A DNA stretch of 5,621 nucleotides, from assembly GCA_025997495.1 (NCBI GenBank), contig BNUR01000165.1:1-5621 (forward strand), in the 5' to 3' direction. The DNA comes from Spirochaetia bacterium (lineage in GTDB: Bacteria > Spirochaetota > Spirochaetia > Treponematales > Breznakiellaceae). The translations under genes and the position numbers were made by a program. Positions 1 through 5,601 of this stretch are shown here, in pieces. Positions within the stretch are counted from its first letter, which is position 1; every line of letters begins with the position of its first letter. The notes beneath the pieces were generated by a model. It was given only the letters and a program-made list of their open reading frames with translations. It ran no database searches and had not been told where the DNA came from.

Positions 1-22
1 TTGAAAGAAAAACAAGAAATTT

Positions 23-100
23 AACCACGAACCTCACGAAAAACACGAACATTTAGATGTTTTTTGTATTTTGTTCGTGTGGTTCGTGAGGTTCGTGGTT
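23..100. repeat. Large inverted repeat with 9-nt periodic arms, terminator-like
   Basis: Arms 23-50 and 73-100 are reverse complements at 26 of 28 positions, with a 22-nt AT-rich loop (51-72). Within the right arm the unit GTTCGTGNG is repeated about three times with a 9-nt period, so the arms are themselves tandem repeats. A T run follows the right arm (99-103), so for rightward transcription it has the shape of an intrinsic terminator. For leftward transcription, which would be that of htpG, the stem is also followed by a T-rich stretch, but less tidily. It lies about 150 bases beyond the htpG stop. Such periodic inverted repeats are commonly dispersed in genomes of this kind; that this one is dispersed is inference from one copy plus the related structure at 2274-2431. 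Confidence 0.85.
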
Positions 101-124
101 TTTATCCTTTTGAATTTGGAATTA

Positions 125-171
125 CTGTGTGTTGGCTAAGCCGGTCGGGGCGGAGGCCCATGCTTACACAG
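125..171. other. Self-complementary intergenic block, possible structured RNA or repeat remnant
   Basis: CTGTGT at 125-130 pairs with ACACAG at 166-171, and inside it GGGC (148-151) pairs with GCCC (156-159) around a 4-nt loop. The block is more GC-rich than the flanks. It sits 79 bases past the htpG stop codon, so it would be in the htpG 3' untranslated region if transcription runs that far. No known RNA family is recognised. The rest of 101-249 shows no gene. Function is unknown; a degenerate dispersed repeat is as likely as a regulatory structure. Confidence 0.3.
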
Positions 172-249
172 CCGGCCTTTTCCAAAGTGCAGACGGTTAT
201 TTAACGATCCTTTCCCTTTGGCGCGATCACTTCCCCATCTTCTTTCCGG

Positions 250-2181
250 TTATTTCGACAGCAGTCGGTTTAGCCGCTTCACGAAGTCCGCCGGGTCTTT
301 CACCTTGATTCCCTCTACCAGCAGCGCTTGATCCAGCAGCACTCCGGCAACATCGGCGATCCGCTCCTCGTCCGTGACGTCCCGAAGGCCCGCCACAATG
401 GGATGATCGCCGTTCACTTCCAGGATGGGCTTTATGTCGGGCATTTCGGTCTGGCCCATTGCCTTGAGCATCTGCTGCATCTGCATGGTGGGATCATTTT
501 CGTCCGCCACTATGCAGGAAGGGGAGTCGTGAAGGCGCCGGGAAAGTTTTACGTCCTTTACCCTATCTCCCAGGGCCTTCTTGATCTTCTCAATCACCGG
601 CTTAATCTCTTTCTCCGCCGCCTTGTCCTTCTGTTCCCCCAGCTCTTCGTCCGCCCCGGCCCGGTTTACCGCCTTGAGTTCCCATTCCTGGGACAATGCC
701 TCACCGGACGCGTCCCCGGTAGGGGTTGGTTTCTTGTAGCGCCCTACCGAGGGGATAATGATGTCGTCGATCTCATCATCCATGATGAGCACCTCTATCC
801 CCTTGGCGGTATAAGCCTCCAGCAGGGGGGAAGCCTTGAGGGTTTTCTCGTCCCCACCGGTGATGTAGTAAATGTGTTTCTGATCCGATTTCATCCGGGA
901 CGTGTATTCCGCCAAACTGGTCCAGCCTTCCATGTTGCTGCTCTTAAACCGCACCAGCTCCATGAGGGCATCCCGGTTACCAAAGTCCTGGTAGAGCCCT
1001 TCCTTGAGAGGCCGGTTGAACTGGGACACGAAGATTTCCCATTTTTCGTTATTATTGTCCGCCAGGGCCTTGAACTCCCCCAGCAGTTTTTTTACCGAGC
1101 CGTTCTTGATGTTAAGCAGCACCTTGTTCTGTTGCAATATTTCCCGGCTCACGTTCAGGGGCAGATCCTCCGAATCAATAACCCCCCGGACAAAACGCAG
1201 CCAGGTGGGCATCAATTCCTTGTCGTCGTCGGTGATGAAGACCCGCTTTACGTAAAGCTTGACCCCCGGCTTGTAATCCGCGTTGTACATATCGAAGGGG
1301 GCCTTTTTTGGAATGTAGAACAGGGTGGAGTATTCCAGGGTTCCCTCAGCTTTGGTGTGGAGATAGAAGAGGGGTTCGTCGGTGTCATGACCAAGCTGTT
1401 TATAGAATTCGTTATAATCCTCGTCCTTCAGTTCCGATTTGGGCCGCCGCCAGATTGCCGTACCGGAATTGATCCGGTCGGTTTTGGTTTTACTACCCTT
1501 CTCTTTACCCTTGTCGTCATATTCCTTTTCGTCGTAGGTAAGGTAGATGGGGAAGGCCACATGGTTGGAATAACGCTTGATAATGTCCTCAATGGACCAG
1601 CGGTTGGCGTACTCGGTACCTTCCCCGGTAAGGTGGAGGATTACGGTGCTGCCCTGGGTATCTCTTTGGGCGCTTTCGATGTCGTAGCCCTCCTTCCCGT
1701 CGCTGGTCCACTTCCAGGCGGCGTCCTCCCCGGCCTTGCGGCTAATCACCTCGATCCTGTCCGCAACCATGAAGGCGGAGTAGAAGCCTACCCCGAACTG
1801 GCCGATGAGGTTGGAATCCTTTTTGGCGTCCTCGGCGAGCTTATCCAGGAAGTTCCGGGTGCCCGACCGGGCGATGGTTCCCAGGGAATCCGCCAGGTCG
1901 GCCTCGTTCATGCCGATGCCGTTATCGGCGATGGTGAGGGTGGAGGAACCTTGGTTCCCCGCCCCCGCCGCGTCGTCTTTATGGAAGGAAATGTCGATCC
2001 GGGGGTCGAAGCTGATGTTTTTGTAGGCGTCATCCGCCACGGTGAGGTACTTGAGCTTGTCCAGGGCGTCGGATGCGTTGGACACAAGCTCCCGGAGGAA
2101 AATTTCCCGGTTAGAGTAGAGGGAATGGACGATAAGGTGCAGAAGTTTGCTGACTTCGGTTTGAAACTGGTGTTGAGCCAT
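250..2181 (-). CDS. htpG: HtpG, bacterial Hsp90 molecular chaperone
   Basis: ATP-dependent cytosolic chaperone that acts as a homodimer, remodelling partly folded client proteins. The 643-residue product is full length (the E. coli protein is about 624). The N-terminal GHKL ATPase domain shows all expected motifs: LRELVSNASDALDKL with the catalytic glutamate at residue 31, DNGIGM at 86-91 whose aspartate contacts adenine, GTIARSGT at 101-108, and the lid glycine motif GQFGVGF at 127-133. The middle domain carries LPLNVSRE with the ATP-contacting arginine at 346. The C-terminal dimerisation part has SRRLHDSPSC and ends LNRLLSK, without the eukaryotic MEEVD tail. A Gly/Ala/Asp-rich stretch near 69-80 looks like a roughly 9-residue insertion relative to E. 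coli HtpG. The start is fixed by an AAGGAG Shine-Dalgarno at 2191-2196, nine bases upstream. The gene is alone on its strand. No CIRCE element (HrcA operator) is visible upstream and no promoter is convincing. Confidence 0.98.
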   Translation of the reverse strand: MAQHQFQTEVSKLLHLIVHSLYSNREIFLRELVSNASDALDKLKYLTVADDAYKNISFDPRIDISFHKDDAAGAGNQGSSTLTIADNGIGMNEADLADSLGTIARSGTRNFLDKLAEDAKKDSNLIGQFGVGFYSAFMVADRIEVISRKAGEDAAWKWTSDGKEGYDIESAQRDTQGSTVILHLTGEGTEYANRWSIEDIIKRYSNHVAFPIYLTYDEKEYDDKGKEKGSKTKTDRINSGTAIWRRPKSELKDEDYNEFYKQLGHDTDEPLFYLHTKAEGTLEYSTLFYIPKKAPFDMYNADYKPGVKLYVKRVFITDDDKELMPTWLRFVRGVIDSEDLPLNVSREILQQNKVLLNIKNGSVKKLLGEFKALADNNNEKWEIFVSQFNRPLKEGLYQDFGNRDALMELVRFKSSNMEGWTSLAEYTSRMKSDQKHIYYITGGDEKTLKASPLLEAYTAKGIEVLIMDDEIDDIIIPSVGRYKKPTPTGDASGEALSQEWELKAVNRAGADEELGEQKDKAAEKEIKPVIEKIKKALGDRVKDVKLSRRLHDSPSCIVADENDPTMQMQQMLKAMGQTEMPDIKPILEVNGDHPIVAGLRDVTDEERIADVAGVLLDQALLVEGIKVKDPADFVKRLNRLLSK

Positions 2182-2304
2182 GAGAGGACTCTCCTTTTTA
2201 GTGGTTTACAATTATTCCTGGTAAAAAAGTACTAAAAAAGCAGGGCCGGGGGCAAGGAAAAAATAATGGAGCAAAGAGAAGAATATCAGACACAAAGGAC
2301 ACGT

Positions 2305-2319
2305 CGAACCTTCGGTTCG
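2305..2319. repeat. Perfect small palindrome inserted between repeat units
   Basis: CGAACC (2305-2310), loop TTC, GGTTCG (2314-2319) form a perfect 6-bp stem. It separates GGACACG on the left from GGACACAAAGG on the right, as if about 18 bases had been inserted into a periodic run of GGACACAAA-like units. Whether it is a real insertion cannot be shown from one copy. Confidence 0.6.
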
Positions 2320-2338
2320 CGGACACAAAGGTGAAGAC

Positions 2339-2378
2339 AAGAGAAGGAAGAGAAGAAGGAAGAGGATGAAGAGGAGGG
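2339..2378. other. Polypurine tract
   Basis: Forty bases of A and G interrupted by one T at 2367, on the plus strand, between the arms of the inverted repeat. The strand asymmetry is clear in the sequence. It could be simple low-complexity drift within a repeat, or could favour unusual DNA structure; no function is supported. Confidence 0.6.
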
Positions 2379-2435
2379 CTTGTGATGTTTTTCTCTTCCC
2401 TTCGTGTTCCTTTGTGCTAAATTCTTCTCTTATGC

Positions 2436-2455
2436 GTTTATCCTGGTTTATCCTG
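2436..2455 (+). repeat. Tandem 10-bp repeat, two exact copies
   Basis: GTTTATCCTG occurs at 2436-2445 and again immediately at 2446-2455. It lies just right of the large inverted repeat and about 10 bases before the promoter-like region of the ATPase gene. No role is apparent. Confidence 0.7.
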
Positions 2456-2463
2456 AGCCCGTG

Positions 2464-2492
2464 TTGACTAATATATTATTAAATAATAGATT
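2464..2492 (+). promoter_or_regulatory. Putative sigma-70 promoter of the ATPase gene
   Basis: TTGACT (2464-2469, five of six to the -35 consensus) and TAGATT (2487-2492, four of six to the -10 consensus) are separated by exactly 17 bases. Transcription would begin near 2499-2500, only two or three bases before the ATG at 2502, which would give an essentially leaderless mRNA. This agrees with the absence of any Shine-Dalgarno sequence before that ATG. It is inference from consensus matching only. Confidence 0.45.
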
Positions 2493-2497
2493 AGTCA
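2465..2497. promoter_or_regulatory. 33-bp near-perfect palindrome, candidate operator
   Basis: TGACTAAT (2465-2472) is mirrored by ATTAGTCA (2490-2497), and TATTATT (2474-2480) by AATAATA (2482-2488), around a central A. Only one position pair (2473/2489) fails. It spans the space between the putative -35 and -10 and ends four bases before the ATPase start codon, the position expected of a repressor operator or autoregulatory site. No T tract follows, so it is not a terminator for either strand. The binding protein, if any, is unknown. Confidence 0.5.
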
Positions 2498-2501
2498 TAT
2501 T

Positions 2502-3737
2502 ATGGATCGGTATATAAAGCGCCATCTGGAATCTGCGATAGAACGGGCGGAGAAGATGTTTGCCGCCCTGCTTATCTCAGGCGCCCGGCAGACCGGCAAG
2601 ACCCGGCTGCTCAGGGAACGGTACCCCCGTTTGCCCTATGTCACCCTTGATGATCCTGTCCAACACCAGGAAGCGGTAAATAACCCCGGCGGATTTTTTG
2701 AGACCCATGTTCCCCCGGTGGTGGTGGACGAAATACAATACGCCCCGGAGTTGTTCCGGTATATAAAAATGATAGCCGACGGTGTTTATGACGGGAAACG
2801 AAAAAAGGGCCTTTTTTTTATGAGCGGTTCCCAGCAGTATGTTTTGATGAAAAATGTTAGTGAGTCATTGGCAGGCCGGATAGGAATACTAAATCTGCTG
2901 GGGCTTTCCCGGCGGGAAATTGAGGGCATTGATTTTCGGCTTCCTTTTTTGCCAAGCCCGGACTATTTTGCCGAAAGAAAGTTATCGGTATCGGGTAGTA
3001 ACAGCAAGGATATTTGGGAGGCGATTCTCAAGGGCTGTCTGCCGGAACTTCAGAACCCGGATACGGACCGGGAACTTTTTTACAGCGCCTATGTGAAAAC
3101 CTATATTGAGCGGGATGTACGGCAATTGGTGAACATTGGTGATGAACTTGCGTTCCTGAAATTTATGACCGCCATGGCCGCCCGTACCGGTCAATTGCTT
3201 AACTACACCTCCATAGCCCAGGATATCGGCCTTAGTGTGTCTACCATAGAGCGCTGGGTATCCATACTCCGGGCATCCAACATCATTTATCTGCTCCAGC
3301 CCTATCACACCAATATTCTCAAGCGGGCAATCCGGACCCCCAAGCTCTATTTTCTTGACACCGGTCTGGTGTGCTATTTATCCGGCTGGAATACCGCAAC
3401 GGTGCTTGAACGGGGCGCCGCCGCCGGGGCAATCTTTGAAACCTATTGTATCGCGGAGATTATAAAGTCCTATACCAATACGGGCCGGGAACCGCCGCTC
3501 TATTTTTACCGGGACAAGGAACAGCATGAAATAGATGTCTTAATAGCGGAGAACGGAACACTATACCCCCTGGAAATAAAAAAACACGCAAGCCCCCGTC
3601 CGGAAGACCTGCAAGCCTTCCGGTACATCGAAAATATCCCCGGAACAATCCGGGGACCCGGGGGGCTTATCTGCTTATACCCAAGCCTCACATCCCTGGG
3701 AGAAAAAGACAAGGTCATTCCCCTGGGATACGTGTAG
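2502..3737 (+). CDS. AAA ATPase with DUF4143 C-terminal domain
   Basis: Predicted cytosolic P-loop ATPase of 411 residues, the usual length for this widespread but functionally uncharacterised family. Walker A is GARQTGKT at 27-34 and Walker B is VVVDE at 73-77. A sensor-like SGSQQ lies at 108-112, followed by SESLAGRIG at 120-128, a family hallmark with a candidate arginine finger. A winged-helix segment lies near 220-270 (SIAQDIGLSVSTIERWV). The C-terminal DUF4143 part has a nuclease-like constellation: E313 in IFETY, D345 in EIDVLI, and E358/K360 in LEIKKH. This matches the PD-(D/E)XK fold pattern, though nuclease activity is not established for the family. An in-frame stop at 2487-2489 excludes an upstream ATG, GTG or TTG start. 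No Shine-Dalgarno precedes the ATG, and a start at Met19 would remove the conserved N-terminal helix. It is a stand-alone gene, convergent with the downstream pair. Confidence 0.93.
   Translation: MDRYIKRHLESAIERAEKMFAALLISGARQTGKTRLLRERYPRLPYVTLDDPVQHQEAVNNPGGFFETHVPPVVVDEIQYAPELFRYIKMIADGVYDGKRKKGLFFMSGSQQYVLMKNVSESLAGRIGILNLLGLSRREIEGIDFRLPFLPSPDYFAERKLSVSGSNSKDIWEAILKGCLPELQNPDTDRELFYSAYVKTYIERDVRQLVNIGDELAFLKFMTAMAARTGQLLNYTSIAQDIGLSVSTIERWVSILRASNIIYLLQPYHTNILKRAIRTPKLYFLDTGLVCYLSGWNTATVLERGAAAGAIFETYCIAEIIKSYTNTGREPPLYFYRDKEQHEIDVLIAENGTLYPLEIKKHASPRPEDLQAFRYIENIPGTIRGPGGLICLYPSLTSLGEKDKVIPLGYV
3637..3656. other. Perfect hairpin inside the end of the ATPase gene
   Basis: TCCCCGGA (3637-3644) and TCCGGGGA (3649-3656) form a perfect 8-bp stem with the loop ACAA, over codons for about residues 379-385. 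It is GC-rich and compact enough to form in the mRNA. No T tract follows, so termination is unlikely. It may be coincidence of codon choice. Confidence 0.4.
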
Positions 3738-3750
3738 TTTTCCTTAAGCC

Positions 3751-3765
3751 GGGAGAAGGGCTCCC
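3751..3765. terminator. Weak hairpin between convergent genes
   Basis: GGGAG (3751-3755) and CTCCC (3761-3765) form a 5-bp stem with a 5-base loop, 13 bases past the ATPase stop codon and about 54 bases past the hydrolase stop on the other strand. No uridine run follows directly in either direction, so it is a poor intrinsic terminator. It is the only candidate in this 81-base gap. Confidence 0.3.
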
Positions 3766-3818
3766 CCCAACCCGTTTAGTGATATAGAGCAATGTCAACT
3801 CCTTATAAATCGTATGTT

Positions 3819-4907
3819 TCACAATAACTCCGACATCAATTTAACACCCATAACAACAGCGGGAATCCCCTCATTTGGAGACAGATTTGATAAAATCACT
3901 ACACCTATCTGTTTTGCTTTATTAAACGCAATATAACTGTTAAAGTTTGTCGTTCCGCCATTGTGCCAGATAAGATTGTTTTTTTTATCCAGTATCCAGC
4001 CGATACCGGCGCTATCCATGCGTATTCCCAATTCTGCATATTGTTTTGTAGTCGCATTTATTTCCGTGATTTCTGTATGCCCCAGGGCAAGATAGGGAAT
4101 ACTTCCGGTCATGTGCGTCTTAACATATTGCATCATATCACTTATCGTAGAAACTATACCGCCTGCGGGAATATACGCATCATCAGCATTCCATTTCCAA
4201 TAGCCGCTTAAATCGCCTGTTCCATCTGATATTTTTGTAGAGTCAAGCCCTAAAACAGACACAATAAAATTATTCATTAGGGTTACAAAATCATTTCTGT
4301 ATATGGCGGCTAAAGCGCTCCCGACAGTCGATATGCCAAAGTTTGAATAGAGATATGGATATGTCCTGTTCATAAGCAAATTTGTCTCTACTTGCCTGTT
4401 AAGCCTCGTTGTATTTATACCGTAGAATGAATTTCCATTTCCCTTTTTGCTGTTTGTTGCGTCAAGCAAATCGAAATAGTAATCCTTATACCCGGACGTA
4501 TGAGTAACAAGCCGCTTAAATGTCGGGTAATAACGATTGCCGGAAAGATTAATATACGATTTTATTGAATCGTCAAGCGAAACCCTGTTTTCATGTATTG
4601 CCTTACAAAATAATGAGGTGGTAAAAGTTTTTGTGATAGAGCCAATTTCATAGATATATTCTTTTTGCGGAAGAATTGTGCCATTTTCGCCATAAACGGT
4701 ATATTCCATTGTCCCATTTCTTACAATACCTACTGAAATACGTGCGCCCGAATTATTTCTTGTAGTCTCGGCAATCATTTCCAAAAAACTATCAGGCAGG
4801 TCCGGTTCCATCCTACAGCAAATAAAAAATGAGGAGCAGATTATCGAAAAGATAATTATACGAATGATTTCGATTATATTCTTCAATAAATCATCTTCTT
4901 TTTTCAT
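3819..4907 (-). CDS. Exported serine beta-lactamase-family hydrolase (class C / DD-peptidase-like)
   Basis: Serine hydrolase of 362 residues in the broad family of class C beta-lactamases, D-alanyl-D-alanine carboxypeptidases and related esterases. The three active-site motifs are visible: SITK at 90-93 with nucleophile S90 and K93, YSN at 187-189, and HNGG at 315-318, the H-x-G form of the KTG box. The family motif VTHTSGY is at 134-140. The N-terminus has a charged start and a hydrophobic stretch near 11-31 ending FFICC, so it is either a membrane anchor or a relaxed spirochaetal lipobox with lipidation at C30 or C31. Catalysis is then expected outside the cytoplasmic membrane. Its start codon overlaps the stop of the upstream exported protein as ATGA and lacks a good Shine-Dalgarno of its own, indicating translational coupling. 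Substrate cannot be told from sequence: peptidoglycan peptide, beta-lactam or ester are all possible. The gene is AT-rich compared with htpG. Confidence 0.88.
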   Translation of the reverse strand: MKKEDDLLKNIIEIIRIIIFSIICSSFFICCRMEPDLPDSFLEMIAETTRNNSGARISVGIVRNGTMEYTVYGENGTILPQKEYIYEIGSITKTFTTSLFCKAIHENRVSLDDSIKSYINLSGNRYYPTFKRLVTHTSGYKDYYFDLLDATNSKKGNGNSFYGINTTRLNRQVETNLLMNRTYPYLYSNFGISTVGSALAAIYRNDFVTLMNNFIVSVLGLDSTKISDGTGDLSGYWKWNADDAYIPAGGIVSTISDMMQYVKTHMTGSIPYLALGHTEITEINATTKQYAELGIRMDSAGIGWILDKKNNLIWHNGGTTNFNSYIAFNKAKQIGVVILSNLSPNEGIPAVVMGVKLMSELL

Positions 4908-5383
4908 AATCGTACCGTTAGCCCCAAACCGCCGCCAAGAAGTATATAATCATGCATTACTCCACCGGCGAATAGTAATAAGGCGCTTATACCTATATTT
5001 TTTGTAAAAAAATATCCTCCATCTGCCTTTGCACCAATCAACATATCTGTATTGCCATCAGGGACAAATATTAATGAGCCTCCGACATGGAATTTTTCTT
5101 TGAGAAAATGGTAGCCGAGACCAAAATAGAGATTTTGATACACACCATTCTCAATACTGACGTTCACCATGTCACCAAATGTTAATTGCAATCCTTCTTT
5201 GGAAATCAAATCAACATCAAATCCGGTACATACAAATCCGACATCATAGCCATCACTCGAAATCACCGCGCCGCCGATAATAATGTTTCCAATTATTGAA
5301 CCGGTTTTTTTCTCTTGTGAAAATACGGTGGTTCCCAAAAGCAATGCCAGTAGTACTGTGAAACCAAATTTTACTTTTTTCAT
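4904..5383 (-). CDS. Small exported protein, beta-barrel-like, unknown function
   Basis: No family recognised. The 159-residue product begins with a clear signal peptide: MKKVKFGF, a leucine-rich core and a likely signal peptidase I cut after VFS (residues 20-22). The mature part of about 137 residues is rich in glycine and alternating hydrophobic segments that could form about eight beta strands, for example GNIIIGGAVIS, YFGLGYHFL, FHVGGSLIFV, ISALLLFAGG and LLGGGLGLTVRL. That pattern suits a small outer-membrane or periplasmic barrel-like protein. It ends in leucine, not the terminal phenylalanine of classical barrels. The start is supported by GAGGAG at 5390-5395, six bases upstream of the ATG. 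It is the first gene of a two-gene unit with the serine hydrolase, overlapping it by four bases, so a joint role at the cell envelope is inferred. Confidence 0.8.
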   Translation of the reverse strand: MKKVKFGFTVLLALLLGTTVFSQEKKTGSIIGNIIIGGAVISSDGYDVGFVCTGFDVDLISKEGLQLTFGDMVNVSIENGVYQNLYFGLGYHFLKEKFHVGGSLIFVPDGNTDMLIGAKADGGYFFTKNIGISALLLFAGGVMHDYILLGGGLGLTVRL

Positions 5384-5432
5384 AGCGCACTCCTCAAATG
5401 CCGGGATTTTTGCGCTTTATAATTTTTTTAAT

Positions 5433-5461
5433 ATTATATTGAACAAATGACCATATATTCA
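5433..5461 (-). promoter_or_regulatory. Putative promoter of the exported-protein/hydrolase pair
   Basis: Read on the minus strand, an exact TATAAT occupies 5438-5433, with a weak -35 (TGAATA, 5461-5456, three of six) 17 bases upstream. Transcription would start near 5426, giving a leader of about 43 bases before the ATG at 5383. The surroundings are very AT-rich, so a chance match to the -10 box is possible. Confidence 0.45.
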
Positions 5462-5500
5462 GTATACGCTATATTTGATGCATAGTCAAGCTCCCGCAGT

Positions 5501-5563
5501 GCCTCATGAAAAATGTACCCCAAATAAAGGTTTGCCTCATTTAGAAAATGTACCCCAAATAAA
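5501..5563. repeat. Two direct repeats at a probable IS end
   Basis: The 19-base unit AAAATGTACCCCAAATAAA occurs at 5510-5528 and again at 5545-5563. Both copies are preceded by GCCTCAT (5501-5507 and 5534-5540), so the longer repeat units are about 28 and 30 bases, spaced about 33-35 bases apart. Repeated binding sites just inside an end, with a unit containing TG near the tip, are known from IS21-type and some other insertion sequences. Confidence 0.8.
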
Positions 5564-5570
5564 CGGGCTA

Positions 5571-5595
5571 TTCTGTAAGGTGCGAGCTTACGGAG
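5571..5595 (+). promoter_or_regulatory. Hairpin masking the ribosome binding site of the partial ORF
   Basis: Bases 5571-5579 (TTCTGTAAG) pair with 5587-5595 (CTTACGGAG) as a 9-bp RNA stem including two G-U pairs, with a 7-base loop. The 3' arm contains four of the five bases of the GGAGG Shine-Dalgarno (5592-5596). Hairpins that hide the transposase ribosome binding site from read-through transcripts are established for some insertion sequences such as IS10 and IS50. Here that role is inferred. Confidence 0.5.
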
Positions 5596-5601
5596 GCCAA
5601 A

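Larger units (their letters stand above)
2274..2431. repeat. Second large imperfect inverted repeat, upstream of htpG
   Basis: The left arm, starting at 2274 (AAGAGAAGAAT, then CACAAAGG and ACACG, ending at 2303), matches the reverse complement of 2403-2431, which reads AAGAGAAGAAT, then CACAAAGG and AACACG. The match has a few mismatches and indels. Copies of GACACAAAGG occur at 2289-2298 and 2322-2331, giving the region a periodic look like the repeat at 23-100 but with a different consensus. The interior is mostly a purine-rich tract. It occupies most of the 320-base gap between the divergently transcribed htpG and the ATPase gene, in which I see no protein-coding gene. Its role is unknown; a dispersed extragenic repeat is the simplest reading. 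Confidence 0.7.

Noticed and set aside
23..100. CRISPR array
   Set aside because: Repeats of about 9 bases are contiguous and arranged as an inverted pair, with no regular spacers and no cas genes nearby.
104..163. A 19-codon minus-strand ORF (MGLRPDRLSQH...) downstream of htpG
   Set aside because: No Shine-Dalgarno and no recognisable product; it coincides with the self-complementary block and is better explained as repeat DNA.
1004..1255. Short plus-strand ORF inside htpG
   Set aside because: Antisense shadow of a strongly conserved gene, with no homology and no regulatory signals.
1805..2026. Another plus-strand ORF inside htpG
   Set aside because: Same reasoning: a shadow of the GHKL ATPase coding region.
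328..2235. Very long plus-strand ORF of 635 codons opposite htpG
   Set aside because: It is exactly in codon register with htpG on the other strand, where stops arise only if htpG uses TTA, CTA or TCA codons. The GC-rich htpG avoids them, so the open frame is a by-product. The translation resembles no protein and has no plausible ribosome binding site.
2197..2273. CIRCE or other heat-shock operator for htpG
   Set aside because: No TTAGCACTC/GAGTGCTAA inverted repeat is present upstream of the start, and no convincing -35/-10 pair was found.
2982..3718. Three minus-strand ORFs inside the ATPase gene
   Set aside because: All overlap the coding sequence for the wHTH and nuclease-like parts of an intact gene, and none resembles a known protein.
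3963..4211. Plus-strand ORF inside the hydrolase gene
   Set aside because: Antisense to the C-terminal half of the serine hydrolase, which carries the HNGG motif; no independent support.
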